Below, in pieces: positions 45,221 to 54,327 of a DNA stretch of 64,000 bases. This DNA is from CAVYVZ01 sp963772065 (lineage in GTDB: Bacteria; Acidobacteriota; Vicinamibacteria; Vicinamibacterales; UBA2999), in assembly GCA_963772065.1 (NCBI GenBank), contig CAVYVZ010000009.1, forward strand, positions 558,001-622,000, read 5' to 3'. The position numbers and the translations under genes were made by a program. Numbering within the stretch: the stretch's first letter is position 1; the number at the start of each line of letters is the position of its first letter. Under the pieces are notes generated by a model. It was not told the DNA's origin and made no database searches. It saw nothing but the letters and a program-made list of their open reading frames with translations.

Positions 45221-46109
45221 CTACGGCTTCCATGTCCACCGGCATCGGCGCAGTGATTTCGAGCGCCGCGCCGGTGACTGGATGAAGAAGCCGCAGGCGC
45301 CACGAGTGCAGCGCCGGCCGCGCGATTCGATCGTCGGCCACGCCATAGGCCGCGTCGCCGACGATCGGCCAGCCGCGCGCGGCAAGATGCACGCGGATCT
45401 GGTGGGTGCGTCCGGTTACCAGCTCGCATCGCACCAGCGACAGATTGCCGCTCGTCGAGATCACCTCGTACCGCGTCGTGCTCGGAAGCCCATCGTCCAC
45501 TGCCGTCATGATCCGCCGATCGTGTGCGTCGCGGCCAAGCGCGAGCTCGATCGTGCCGTTGCGCGGGGTCGGCGTTCCAACGACGATTGCGAGGTACTCC
45601 TTCTCGAGCGGGTGTCGCTGCAGGCGCGCGTGAATGCCGGAGGTGAGCGCCACCAGCAGAACGCCTGACGTGTCCTTGTCCAGCCGCGTGACGATGCCGG
45701 GCCGCAGATTGGGGCGCTGGCCGAACCGGCCGAGCACGGCATTCAAGAGGGTGCCCGACGCGTTCTTGTACGACGGATGCACCACGAGGCCCGGTGGTTT
45801 GTTGATGGCGGCGAGATGCTCGTCTTCGTACAGCACGTCGAGCGCGAGGTCCTCCGCCGCCGGTCGCGTGCGCTGTCGGGTCGAGGCGGGCAGGGCAATC
45901 TCGATAGCTGCGCCCTCGCGGACCCGCGTTGCGGGCCGCGCGGCCGGTGACCCGTTTACGAGCACGAGGCCGGTCTCGATCCAGTCCTGAGCCTGCGAGC
46001 GGGACATCCGCGCGACCTCGACGACGCGCCGGACGAGCACCTGATCCAGCCTGAGGCGCGCATCGCCGCGATCGGCAATGAAATGGATCCGGCGGGGCGG
46101 TTCCGGCAT
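45210..46109 (-). CDS. RluA-family rRNA/tRNA pseudouridine synthase
   Basis: A 299-residue protein. An S4-like RNA-binding region (RLDQVLVRRVVEVARMSRSQAQDWIETGLVLVNG) is followed by the catalytic domain with NKPPGLVVHPS and the active-site RLDKDTSGVLLVA (catalytic Asp), then VRCELVTGRTHQIRVHLA. It isomerises specific uridines in rRNA (RluD-like). The frame runs upstream to 46556, but MPEPPRRIHFIAD at 46109 is the best start and lies only 12 bases from the divergent MsrA start. Confidence 0.9.
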   Translation of the reverse strand: MPEPPRRIHFIADRGDARLRLDQVLVRRVVEVARMSRSQAQDWIETGLVLVNGSPAARPATRVREGAAIEIALPASTRQRTRPAAEDLALDVLYEDEHLAAINKPPGLVVHPSYKNASGTLLNAVLGRFGQRPNLRPGIVTRLDKDTSGVLLVALTSGIHARLQRHPLEKEYLAIVVGTPTPRNGTIELALGRDAHDRRIMTAVDDGLPSTTRYEVISTSGNLSLVRCELVTGRTHQIRVHLAARGWPIVGDAAYGVADDRIARPALHSWRLRLLHPVTGAALEITAPMPVDMEAVVRI

Positions 46110-46121
46110 CAGAATAGGAGT

Positions 46122-46775
46122 ATGGCTCTGTTCAGCTCGCTCAAGCTCAGGCTCCCGAACCCCGATCAGGCCCTGCCGGGCCGCGCCGAGCCGATGCCCG
46201 TGCCGGAAACCCATTTCGTCAACGGCAACCGCATCGTTCCGCCGTTTCCCGCTGGACTCGAACAGGCGGTCTTCGCCATGGGGTGCTTCTGGGGCGCGGA
46301 GCGAAAGTTCTGGCAGGCGCCCGGCGTCTATTCCACGGCCGTCGGATATGCCGGCGGCTACACACCGAACGCGACGTATCGAGAGGTGTGTTCGGGCATG
46401 ACCGGACACACGGAGGTAGTGCTGGTCGTGTTCGATCCAAAGGCCACGAGCTACGACGCGATGCTGAAAGTGTTCTGGGAGAACCACGATCCGACGCAGG
46501 GTATGAGGCAGGGGAACGACGTCGGCACGCAGTATCGCTCCGCCATCTACGCGCACTCACCCGCGCAGCAGCGCGCGGCCGAGGCGTCCCGCGAGATGTT
46601 TCAGGATCGCCTGACCGCGGCCGGCCTCGGCCGCATCACGACCGAGATCGCGGAAGCGCCGCCGTTCTACTACGCCGAGGACTATCACCAGCAGTACCTC
46701 GCGAAGAACCCGGATGGCTATTGCGGTATCGGCGGCACCGGCGTGACCTGCCCGGTCGGTATCACCGCTCCTTAG
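46122..46775 (+). CDS. msrA: peptide methionine sulfoxide reductase MsrA
   Basis: A 217-residue protein. The active-site Cys55 is in FAMGCFWGAERKFW, followed by VGYAGGYTPNATYREVCSGMTGHTE and the C-terminal resolving Cys regions (DGYCGIGGTGVTCPVG). It reduces the S-epimer of methionine sulfoxide using thioredoxin. The ATG at 46122 follows TAGGAG at 46115; the preceding frame from 46083 has no support. It is divergent from RluA by 12 bases and converges on the cupin gene. Confidence 0.95.
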   Translation: MALFSSLKLRLPNPDQALPGRAEPMPVPETHFVNGNRIVPPFPAGLEQAVFAMGCFWGAERKFWQAPGVYSTAVGYAGGYTPNATYREVCSGMTGHTEVVLVVFDPKATSYDAMLKVFWENHDPTQGMRQGNDVGTQYRSAIYAHSPAQQRAAEASREMFQDRLTAAGLGRITTEIAEAPPFYYAEDYHQQYLAKNPDGYCGIGGTGVTCPVGITAP

Positions 46776-46782
46776 CAGCGGG

Positions 46783-47229
46783 CTATTTCTTTCCGAGGTA
46801 CGCGTCCTCGGTCAAGGGCTCTCCCTGCGTCGTGGTGCTGGCGCCCATATTGATGAACGCCATGGTGAAGCTGTCGTTCGGCGCCGATCCATGCCAGTGC
46901 ATGACGTTTGCTGGAATGTAGGCGCTGTCGCCGGGCGCGAGGTCTCGCATCGGCTGGCCCTTGATCTGAAGGCGGCCGCGGCCCGACTCGGCGAAGATCA
47001 GCTGCCCCGCCGTGTGCATGTGCCAGGTCGCATTGCGTGAGCCGGGCGCAAAGACCCGCCGGCCAATCGAGTAATCGGTCGTGTCCAGCCTCGCGGTCTT
47101 CCCCACGAAGCCCGGCGCTTCGACGGGCTGCTGCGCCTGTGCGATCCAGCGCCCGGTGACTCCGGAGAAAACTAACGCGACGCCCACGACCGCCCCCACC
47201 AGGTGACCTATCCGAGGCATTCTCACCAC
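46783..47229 (-). CDS. exported cupin-domain protein
   Basis: A 148-residue protein. An N-terminal hydrophobic signal or anchor (GHLVGAVVGVALVFSGVTG) precedes a single cupin: TWHMHTAGQLIFAESGRGRLQIKG gives the metal-binding HxH...E set, and DSAYIPANVMHWHGSAPND the second motif with the final His. Small-molecule binding or oxidation is expected; the substrate is unknown. It lies 17 bases downstream of the ADOP permease gene in the same direction and is probably co-transcribed. Confidence 0.85.
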   Translation of the reverse strand: MVRMPRIGHLVGAVVGVALVFSGVTGRWIAQAQQPVEAPGFVGKTARLDTTDYSIGRRVFAPGSRNATWHMHTAGQLIFAESGRGRLQIKGQPMRDLAPGDSAYIPANVMHWHGSAPNDSFTMAFINMGASTTTQGEPLTEDAYLGKK

Positions 47230-47246
47230 ACGAAACTCCTCTCATG

Positions 47247-49813
47247 CTATTCGCATTGGAGCGCCACGATCGGGTCGACTCTCGACGCCCTCCGCGCGGG
47301 CACGAAGCCGGCGAGAATCGCAACCGCGACGAGGATCGCCGCGGCGCAGCCAATCGCCACAGGGTCGTTCGGCTCGAGGCCGAACAGCACCTGGTCCAGC
47401 ACCGTGCGCGAGACGCGGGATGCGCCGAGCGCCGCCGGGATCCCGATCGCGACGCCGGTTGCGGTCATCACGAACGTGTCGCGCAGAACCATCCCGATCA
47501 CGGCCGAGCGCTGCGCGCCAAGAGCCATTCGAATGCCGATTTCAGCGTTTCGCCGCACGACCGTGTAGGACATCGTGCCGTACAACCCGATTGCCGCAAG
47601 CAACAACGCAATCGATCCGAGCACGGTTGAAAGCCGCGCGAACATCGTTTCCTTCGCGATCGACTCCTGCGCCTGATCGGTCTGCGATTTCACGTCGAAG
47701 AGCGGCAGGTTCGGGTCGATGTCGCGGATGGCCTGCCGCACCGCCGTCGCGAGCGCGAGCGGCTCGCCGTCCGTGCGCACCTCGAAATTGGCCTGCCCGG
47801 GGACGTCCTGCTGAAACGGCACGTAGATCGTGGGCTGCGTCGGGCTGCGCAGGTCGGTGTACTTCGCGTCCCGCGTCATGCCGACGATTTCGATTGGCTC
47901 GTCCTCGTCGCCGCCGAACGACAGTCGATGGCCGATGGGGTTTCCAGCTGCAAAGTGCTTCGCCGCGAAGCGCTGATTCACGATCGCCACCTTCGGAGCG
48001 CCGGCGTTGTCGCGTTCGGTGAACGCGCGCCCGAGCAGCAGCGGAATATCCATCGTCTGAAAGAAATTGGGGGCGACGATGTTTATCTCGGCACCGGCGT
48101 CGGACGCCGCGCGCGTGCCTTCGACGCGGATGCTGCTCGCGCGCCGGCTGAAACTGAGGAGCGGATGGCGCGAGAGCGTGGCCGAGCGAACGCCCGGAAT
48201 GGCCTCGATGCGCTCGAGCATGCGCGCATAGAGCGCCGCGATCTGCGTCGATTCATAGCCATTGAGCTGCGGCTGCACGCGGAATAGCAGGAGATTGGAC
48301 GCGCTGAATCCCATCTCGACCGCCTGAAGGTTGCGAAGCGTCCCGACGAAGAGGGCGGCGGCGACCAGAAGGACCAACGAGATGGCGACCTGCGCCGTCA
48401 CGAGTGCCCTCGCGAGTGGAGCGGATGCGCTGCCGCCTGCACCCCGCTGTGTGAGCGGCGACACTTCGCCGCGCGTCGCGCGCATCGCGGGAGCGAGGCC
48501 GAAAAGGATGCCGGTGACAATCGCGGCCGCGCCGCAGAAGCCGAGCACACGCCAGTCGAGCGTCTCCTCCAGGAGCAGCGCTCCTCCGCCCCACGGCCGC
48601 CAAATGAGCAGCAGATCCCTGCCCCAGAGCGCCAGCGGGAGCCCCGCGGCGCTGCCGACGATCGCAATCAGCATGCTCTCGCTGAACAGCTGACGCACGA
48701 GCCGGCCGCGACGAGCGCCGAGCGCGAGGCGCATCGCAAGCTCCCTCTGTCGCGCGGCTCCGCGCGAGAGCAGGAGATTGGCGACGTTGATGCACGCCGT
48801 GAGCAGCACGAGAACCGCGCAGCCCATGAGCACGACCAGAGGCGGCGCGTAGCGCCTGCGCAAGTCCATCAACCCCCGGGTGCCGGACTCCGCGCGCAAC
48901 GTGGACGCATCGTCGAGTGTCCGGCTCGCGTCGCCACTCGTGCCGCGCTCGCGCGCAGCGACAGCCTGTTGCCATTCTTCGAGCATGCTCTGCCGCATCG
49001 TGCCATTCAGGTTGGCCGCGGCCTGCTCGCGCGTGACGCCGGGCTTCAGGCGGCCCATCATCCGCAGCCAGAGGAAGGCGGGGCGCTGCAGCGACGAGCG
49101 CTCGCCTTCGAGCAGCGGCTCCGCCGCGAATGGAATCGTGAAGTCCGGCGATTGGGTCACGTCCAACGCACCGGAGAAACCTGGCGGGGTGACCCCGACG
49201 ATGGTGAGCGCCACGCGGTTCACGATGACGGTTCGACCGAAGACGCGGGGATCGCGGCCGAAACGGCGGTTCCAGGTACCTGATAGGTGATCGTCGCGAC
49301 CGGCGGTGCGCCGGCCCGATCGTCGCTCGGCACGATGGTTCTGCCGAGCGTGGCATTCACGCCAAGTCCGCGGAAGTAGTTGCCAGACACATATTGTCCG
49401 GACGCGATTTCGGCGCTGCCATCGACGACGACGTTGAGCTGCTGAACGGGATAGAAAGCGAACAGCTCGGTGAGGGTGCGATTCGCCGGTTGTAGCCGGA
49501 GAAACGTCGAGTACGAGAATGACGTGCTCGTGGCCCGCCCCGTTGCGGCATCGCTGGTACGAACGCCGTCCATGCCGAAGCGCATCGCCTTGCGCCCCTC
49601 GAGCCAGTTGAACAGCACGAGCTCCTGCGGTGCGTGCACCGGCAGCGGCTTCAACAGCAGCGCGTCAACGACACTGAACAGAGCCGTATTCGCGCCGATG
49701 CCAATCGCAAGCGTGAGGATTGCCGTGATGGCGAAGCCGGGATGGCGGCGCAGCTGCCTCGAGGCGTAGCGCACGTCCTGTCGCAAGTCGCTGAGCCAGG
49801 GAACTGGGTTCAT
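47247..49813 (-). CDS. ADOP-type MacB/FtsX permease, one frame break
   Basis: About 855 residues. It starts at 49813 with the typical acidobacterial opening MNPVPWLSDLRQDVRYASRQL, then the first transmembrane helix (FAITAILTLAIGIGANTALFSVV) and a MacB-like periplasmic domain. The frame changes near 49279 (sense YQxWNRRFGRDPRVFGRTV) and continues to two FtsX domains with ALRRRAPPRQRELAMRLALGARR-type loops (the RGAARQRELAMRLALG motif) and the final PARRASRVDPIVALQCE. These proteins have no own ATPase; they are thought to act with an ABC ATPase or as mechanotransducers. It is divergent from the AraC gene. Confidence 0.87.
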
Positions 49814-49834
49814 GTCGTGTCACTCCGCGCTCGA

Positions 49835-49840
49835 TATACT
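49835..49840 (+). promoter_or_regulatory. TATACT -10-like box before the AraC gene
   Basis: TATACT lies 40 bases upstream of the GTG at 49881 but downstream of the ATG at 49812, which supports the later start for the AraC regulator. Confidence 0.4.
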
Positions 49841-49880
49841 TGCTTGCCCTTCGCGTCGGGGCAAGACAGAATTCTTGAAC

Positions 49881-50333
49881 GTGCTGCTGCGACATGAAGG
49901 ATTCCGGCGCCTGTGCCGGGCTCGAGATCTCCTCCGGGAAATGAGCGAGCCTTCGCCGTCGATAGAGGATCTGGCGGCGGAGCTGCGCATCTCGCCGTTT
50001 CACTTCATCCGCCAGTTCGAGGCCGTCTTCGGCGTGACGCCGCATCAGTTCCGGATCCAATCGCGGCTGGACATGGCGAAGGACCTGCTCGCGAAGGGCC
50101 AGCACTCCGTCACCGACGTGTGCATGGAGGTCGGCTTCTCGAGCCTGGGGAGCTTCAGCGCGCTCTTCACGCGGCGCATCGGGGAAACACCTTCCGCCTA
50201 TCGCCGCCGCGTTCGCGCCATCGTGCAGGTGCCTGCGCTTCGGGCCCACCTGACCCCCGGATGCCTCAGCCTCATGAGCCGGCTGCCGGCATCCGCGTTC
50301 GCCGAACCTCTTCGCAGTTTTCGAGAAGCATAG
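49881..50333 (+). CDS. AraC-family transcriptional regulator
   Basis: About 150 residues with only the DNA-binding part: two helix-turn-helix units, SIEDLAAELRISPFHFIRQFEAVFG and HSVTDVCMEVGFSSLGSFSALFTRR, ending in SAYRRRVR. The frame is open from 49812, but a TATACT box and the usual family length favour the GTG at 49881 (VLLRHEGFRRLCRARDLLRE). No ligand domain is present. The VOC protein gene follows after 48 bases in the same direction; this AraC plus VOC pairing is common in soil bacteria, with the regulator likely controlling the enzyme. Confidence 0.87.
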   Translation: MLLRHEGFRRLCRARDLLREMSEPSPSIEDLAAELRISPFHFIRQFEAVFGVTPHQFRIQSRLDMAKDLLAKGQHSVTDVCMEVGFSSLGSFSALFTRRIGETPSAYRRRVRAIVQVPALRAHLTPGCLSLMSRLPASAFAEPLRSFREA

Positions 50334-50381
50334 GTCGCGCGGATCCGCCACACTGCCGTTTGTTCGAGTGTGGAGGCGTCG

Positions 50382-50768
50382 ATGCGGATCAAGCTCACGA
50401 GCATCATGGTGGACGACCAGGAGAGGGCGCTCCGGTTCTACACGGAGGTCCTCGGTTTCGAGAAGAAGCACGACATTCCGGTCGGCGAATACCGGTGGAT
50501 CACGGTCGTGTCGCCCGAAGGACCGGGCGACCTCGAGCTTGCGCTGGAGCCGAATGCCAATCCGGCCGGCAAGACCTTTCAGGAGGCGATGTTTTCGCAG
50601 GGTATCCCCCTTGCGGCCTTTGAGGTGGCCGACATCGGGGGCGAGTTCGCGCGGCTGTCGGCGAAGGGAGTGGCGTTCACCCGAGAACCGGCGCAGGCCG
50701 GACCTGTGTCGATTGCCGTATTCGCGGATACGTGCGGCAACTTGATTCAGCTCTATCAGCCGGCGTAG
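50382..50768 (+). CDS. VOC-superfamily (glyoxalase/bleomycin-resistance-like) protein
   Basis: A 128-residue protein with one vicinal-oxygen-chelate module. MRIKLTSIMVDDQERALRFYTEVLGF is the typical first beta-alpha unit, and SIAVFADTCGNLIQLYQ the end with the metal-binding Glu replaced by Gln. The ATG at 50382 follows GGAG at 50373; an upstream GTG at 50370 is less likely. The role is unknown: small-molecule binding, resistance or isomerisation. It is probably controlled by the AraC gene in front. Confidence 0.87.
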   Translation: MRIKLTSIMVDDQERALRFYTEVLGFEKKHDIPVGEYRWITVVSPEGPGDLELALEPNANPAGKTFQEAMFSQGIPLAAFEVADIGGEFARLSAKGVAFTREPAQAGPVSIAVFADTCGNLIQLYQPA

Positions 50769-50775
50769 CGAACGC

Positions 50776-51603
50776 TCAGAGCCCGAGCCTGGCCGCAGCG
50801 GCGGGATCCTCTGCTACCGCCGTCATCATGCGGAGAGCGAAGTCCAGCAGACCGCGCGAGTCCAGCAGAAAGGACCGCGCGTTGCCAACGTGGCCGCCGT
50901 TGTTGTTCGTGTGCGCGAGGTACGCGTCGGCGAGACGAGCGAAGAACCGATCCGGCCAGTTCGCATGGACTCCTTCGCCGGACGTGTCGAATTCCGCCAT
51001 GTCCCGCCACACCCGCTTTCCGCCGTCTTCGACAGGCACTTTGTATCGCGCGACTCGTTTGCCTGGAATGTCGACGATGTGCTCGGCGTAGTGAAGGAAT
51101 GTCACGGTGTCGTGATCACAGCCGAGGAGCAGAATCTTGCCGTCGAGGCTCGTGAACCGCTCGAGGAGCGATCCATGGCCAAACGCGTAGTCCCACGGTT
51201 GCGTCGAGATCAGATGGGCGGCGTGTCTGCCCCATACGACGAAGCGCGCCACGTGGGAATTCACGATTGAGCCTGGATACGTGCGGAACAACTCCACCAA
51301 TGCACCGTTCTCGCGCTGGGACCGAGCGGTGAGGGCATCGAAGGGCGGGAGCTTCTCGAGCACCTCGCGCTCCTGGTCCGCGCTCAGGTTGCCGCGTCCC
51401 ACCTCGTCGTAGTGGGCCGGGCAGCTCGCGTACATGATCAGCGTGCCCTCGGGCGTGAGGGCGTCTTTCAGCGCGAGGTGAATCTGGTCGGGCCCGCCAG
51501 CCACATCCCCGACCGCGCGCACGGACGCATGCAGCATGACGGTGTCAGCCGCAGCTACGCCGAGCCGGCGAAACGCGTCGGCTAGTTCTTCTCTCGAATG
51601 CAT
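50776..51603 (-). CDS. AAC(3)-type aminoglycoside acetyltransferase family protein
   Basis: A 275-residue protein. Family motifs are VMLHASVRAVGDVAGGPDQIH near residue 25, IMYASCPAHYDE, REN-GALVELFRTYPGSIVNSHVARFVVWGRHA near residue 115 and LLLGCDHDTVTFLHYAEH near residue 165, which holds the conserved His/Asp region around the acetyl-CoA site. The enzymes transfer acetyl to the 3-amino group of aminoglycosides; distant members act on other amines. The start may also be a GTG at 51612 that overlaps the upstream peptidase stop (GTGA). No mobility genes are nearby, so it looks like a resident chromosomal copy. Confidence 0.85.
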   Translation of the reverse strand: MHSREELADAFRRLGVAAADTVMLHASVRAVGDVAGGPDQIHLALKDALTPEGTLIMYASCPAHYDEVGRGNLSADQEREVLEKLPPFDALTARSQRENGALVELFRTYPGSIVNSHVARFVVWGRHAAHLISTQPWDYAFGHGSLLERFTSLDGKILLLGCDHDTVTFLHYAEHIVDIPGKRVARYKVPVEDGGKRVWRDMAEFDTSGEGVHANWPDRFFARLADAYLAHTNNNGGHVGNARSFLLDSRGLLDFALRMMTAVAEDPAAAARLGL

Positions 51604-51608
51604 GTATG

Positions 51609-53843
51609 TCACTGCAAGCGGTTGTACTTCTTCAACACCGCGCGCAGGCGGTCGTGTGGCATCGCGTGCGCGACGTTGTCGTTGATGCCCTTCATCGTCT
51701 GCGCAGCCGTGAGCGCGTTCAGCACCGACTCTTCGACCGCCTGAATCACGCCTGCGAAGAGCGGATCGAGAGCGTCGTTGGGCAGCATCTTCAGCTCCTT
51801 GACCCCTTCACGCTTGAATGCGCCCGGATTCGCCGTCGAGAAGGCCAGAAAGATGTCGCCGGAGGAGTTTCCGGCGATGCTGCCGACGCGTCCGAGCCCG
51901 ATCGGCACGCGGCGCGCGAGCCTCGCGAGCTGATGCGGGAGCAGCGGCGCGTCGGTGGCGACGATCACGATGATCGATCCGGCTTCCTGGTTGCGCGGCC
52001 CGAAGGTGAACACTGGCTGCAGGTCCGTGATCTCGCGGCCCACGGGCACGCCGGCCACGGTGAACGTCGGCCGTCTGCCGAAGTTGGCCTGAACGAGGAC
52101 GCCCACCGTGTAGGCCGTGCTGCCGGCGCGCACCGACCGCGATGACGTGCCCGTGCCTCCCTTGAACTCCATGCACACCATGCCGGTGCCGCCGCCGACA
52201 TTCCCCTCGCTCACCGGACCGCCTGTTGCCGCGTCTAGCGCGGCGAACACATGGTCGCGCTTCACGTGGAAGCCGTTGATGTCGTTGAGGGCGCCGTCCC
52301 ACGTCTCCGCGACGAGGGGGTACTGAAAGAAAATGCCGGGCGCAATCGGGTCGAGATGGTTGCGCGTGACCATCCAGTCGACGATGGCGTCGCGGACGAC
52401 GCCGACGCTGTGGGTGTTGGTGATGGCGATGGGCCCTTCCAGGAAGCCAGACTCGGCGATCCAGGCGGTGCCGGTCATCTCGCCGTTGCCATTGAGTGCG
52501 TATGACGCCGCGAAGACAGGATCGAATGTTTTGCCACGCGGCAAGATCGTCGTCACGCCGGTCCTCACCGGCCCTGCGCCGCGCTTGAGCGCTCCCTCGC
52601 CTGCGACCAGCGTGGTCATGCCGACCTCGATCCCGGGTACATCTGTGATCGCGTTCAGCGGTCCCGTCACGCCGTCGAGCGGGATGCCGAGGTCGCGCGC
52701 CCGAACTCCTCTGCTCCGAGTCGACTCTGAGTCGACTCTGAGCTGACTCTGAGCGAGGCGGCCGTTTTCGACGAGCGGGGCGGCTCCCGCGACGACGGTC
52801 GCGTCGGGGAAGAACAGCCACCTGACGCCGCCGCCGCGCACGTCGCCGCCGAGCTCGGAGTTGTCGCCGAGGCTCATACGGACGACGCCGGCGCCGTAGC
52901 CGTAGTAAGGGAGGGCGCGCTCACCGGCTGGAATCACGAGCTTGGGATTGAATCCGAGCGCGAACTCGCGGAAGCGGCTCGCCCCGGGCTCCGACGCGAT
53001 GAACGCTTTCACGGCGTCCGCTCCGCTCCCCGCCGACGCTTCCGTGACGACACCATTCCGAAAGACCAGGCGCACGTTCGTGGCGCGCGCGTCGCCGAAT
53101 CGGGCCGATGGCAACACGACCACACCGTTGACGCTGGTTTCGACGGGCGCCACCCGCATCACACCTGCCGGCAGCTCCGTGTGCCGATCAATCCGGATGC
53201 GCCCGCGCCGGGCATTCGCCTTCGACGCGTCGCCGGTCTGCCGGTTGAATGGACGATCCCCGACGCGGAACCGGATGTCCGTCCCGGCCGGCGACGTCAC
53301 TCGAGTCTCCGCCACCCGCATCCGATCGACCGCGGCGTTCATCCGCGCTGCCATCGCCGCGTAATCGACGTCGAGTGCGTCGAGGTACACGCGGTCGTAG
53401 GCGGGCTTGTGTGGCACGGGCAGACCGTCGACGTCGCGTGTGCCGTCGACCCAGTGGAAGTGCAGCTCGCGGCGATCCTGCCGCGCGTCCAGCCAGTCGA
53501 CGAGCGCCGCCGCCTGGTTCGCCGGCGTGACCGCCGTTGGGCCGGCGGGGAGCCACACGTACACGTCGATCTCATCGAGGCGCGAAGCGAAGTTCGGCAG
53601 CGGCCCGAACGGATGCGACTCGACCCGCGCCCCGGCCCCTCGAAGCTGCGTCGCCACCTCGGGCTCGAGCTCCCTCATCGTCTGCGGATCGAATCGAAGC
53701 ATGACGCGCTCTCCAGACTCGATCTGCAGGGCCTGCACGATGCGGCGCGCCATCGCGGGCCACGGCAGCGCGGCTTGCGCCTCGGGCGCCGGGACCGGTT
53801 TCCACAGGATGACCAAGACGAGGACGCTGGCGGCTCGGCGCAT
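51609..53843 (-). CDS. fusion of M29-like aminopeptidase domain and S58/DmpA D-aminopeptidase
   Basis: A 744-residue protein. A signal peptide (RRAASVLVLVILWKPVPA) precedes an M29-like region to about residue 370 (GERVMLRFDPQTMRELEPEV, VTSPAGTDIRFRVGDRPF, ALGFNPKLVIPAGE, YYGYGAGVVRMSLGDNSELG). From about residue 395 a complete S58 domain begins, with ARDLGIPLDGVTGPLNAITDV, GPVRTGVTTILPRGK, the EGNVGGGTGM motif and the IAGNSSGDIFLAF site, where this family cleaves itself to expose the nucleophile Ser. The two domains are normally separate proteins. The linker (AQSQLRVDSESTRSRGV) is encoded by a GACTCTGAG iterated repeat. The start at 53843 follows GGAAGG. Confidence 0.83.
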   Translation of the reverse strand: MRRAASVLVLVILWKPVPAPEAQAALPWPAMARRIVQALQIESGERVMLRFDPQTMRELEPEVATQLRGAGARVESHPFGPLPNFASRLDEIDVYVWLPAGPTAVTPANQAAALVDWLDARQDRRELHFHWVDGTRDVDGLPVPHKPAYDRVYLDALDVDYAAMAARMNAAVDRMRVAETRVTSPAGTDIRFRVGDRPFNRQTGDASKANARRGRIRIDRHTELPAGVMRVAPVETSVNGVVVLPSARFGDARATNVRLVFRNGVVTEASAGSGADAVKAFIASEPGASRFREFALGFNPKLVIPAGERALPYYGYGAGVVRMSLGDNSELGGDVRGGGVRWLFFPDATVVAGAAPLVENGRLAQSQLRVDSESTRSRGVRARDLGIPLDGVTGPLNAITDVPGIEVGMTTLVAGEGALKRGAGPVRTGVTTILPRGKTFDPVFAASYALNGNGEMTGTAWIAESGFLEGPIAITNTHSVGVVRDAIVDWMVTRNHLDPIAPGIFFQYPLVAETWDGALNDINGFHVKRDHVFAALDAATGGPVSEGNVGGGTGMVCMEFKGGTGTSSRSVRAGSTAYTVGVLVQANFGRRPTFTVAGVPVGREITDLQPVFTFGPRNQEAGSIIVIVATDAPLLPHQLARLARRVPIGLGRVGSIAGNSSGDIFLAFSTANPGAFKREGVKELKMLPNDALDPLFAGVIQAVEESVLNALTAAQTMKGINDNVAHAMPHDRLRAVLKKYNRLQ
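52719..52757. repeat. GACTCTGAG repeat inside the peptidase gene
   Basis: Three copies of GACTCTGAG plus one variant (CCGAGTC) lie head to tail in coding sequence at the domain junction of the peptidase. The same word makes up the inverted repeat in the gap at 24579-24629. Confidence 0.7.
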
Positions 53844-53860
53844 GAACCCTTCCTTGCCTA

Positions 53861-53866
53861 TATAAT
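53861..53866 (+). promoter_or_regulatory. TATAAT -10 box in the divergent gap
   Basis: A perfect TATAAT lies 29 bases before the ATG at 53896, in the 52-base gap shared with the divergent peptidase gene. No consensus -35 is seen at 17 bases. Confidence 0.4.
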
Positions 53867-53895
53867 CACCGGATCGCAGACAAGAATCGAACGCC

Positions 53896-54327
53896 ATGAG
53901 CAGAGTTGTTTACACAGACACGAAAGCCACCGCCGATCAGGAAGCATTGCGAACGGTCCACCGCGTCCGGCTGGTCGACACTGCGGAGGAAGGCACCGGC
54001 GTCAATGCGCTGCCGGGCGGCGTCTTCGGATTCACCTATTCGCCGGGACTGCCGAACGCGCCGCTGTTCGCCGTCCGCCGTTACCGCAGCTTTGAAACGC
54101 ACAAGCTTGCGAGCGGTGATGTGTTCGTCATCGGTTTCGTCACCCGGGAAGCCTCCGGCCAGATGACCGCGTCGGATTCCGACGTGCCGGTTCAGCTTCA
54201 ACCCGAACCTGACGGCAGCGCCGATACGCTCGTCGCGGTTCCGTACTCGCGCATCCGGCAGCACCGGCAGTACGCCGCGCCCAACCAGCACGGCTTCGCG
54301 GTCATTCTGAAGCCCGTGAGCGCCTGA
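53896..54327 (+). CDS. hypothetical protein (unrecognised)
   Basis: A 143-residue soluble-looking protein without signal peptide or membrane segment. Composition is mixed alpha/beta (RTVHRVRLVDTAEEGTGVNA, GDVFVIGFVTREASGQ, VAVPYSRIRQHRQY). I do not recognise a family. The stop overlaps the next start (TGATG at 54325), so it is translated with the metallo-hydrolase. It could be a partner or an accessory cytoplasmic protein; nothing more can be said. Confidence 0.7.
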   Translation: MSRVVYTDTKATADQEALRTVHRVRLVDTAEEGTGVNALPGGVFGFTYSPGLPNAPLFAVRRYRSFETHKLASGDVFVIGFVTREASGQMTASDSDVPVQLQPEPDGSADTLVAVPYSRIRQHRQYAAPNQHGFAVILKPVSA

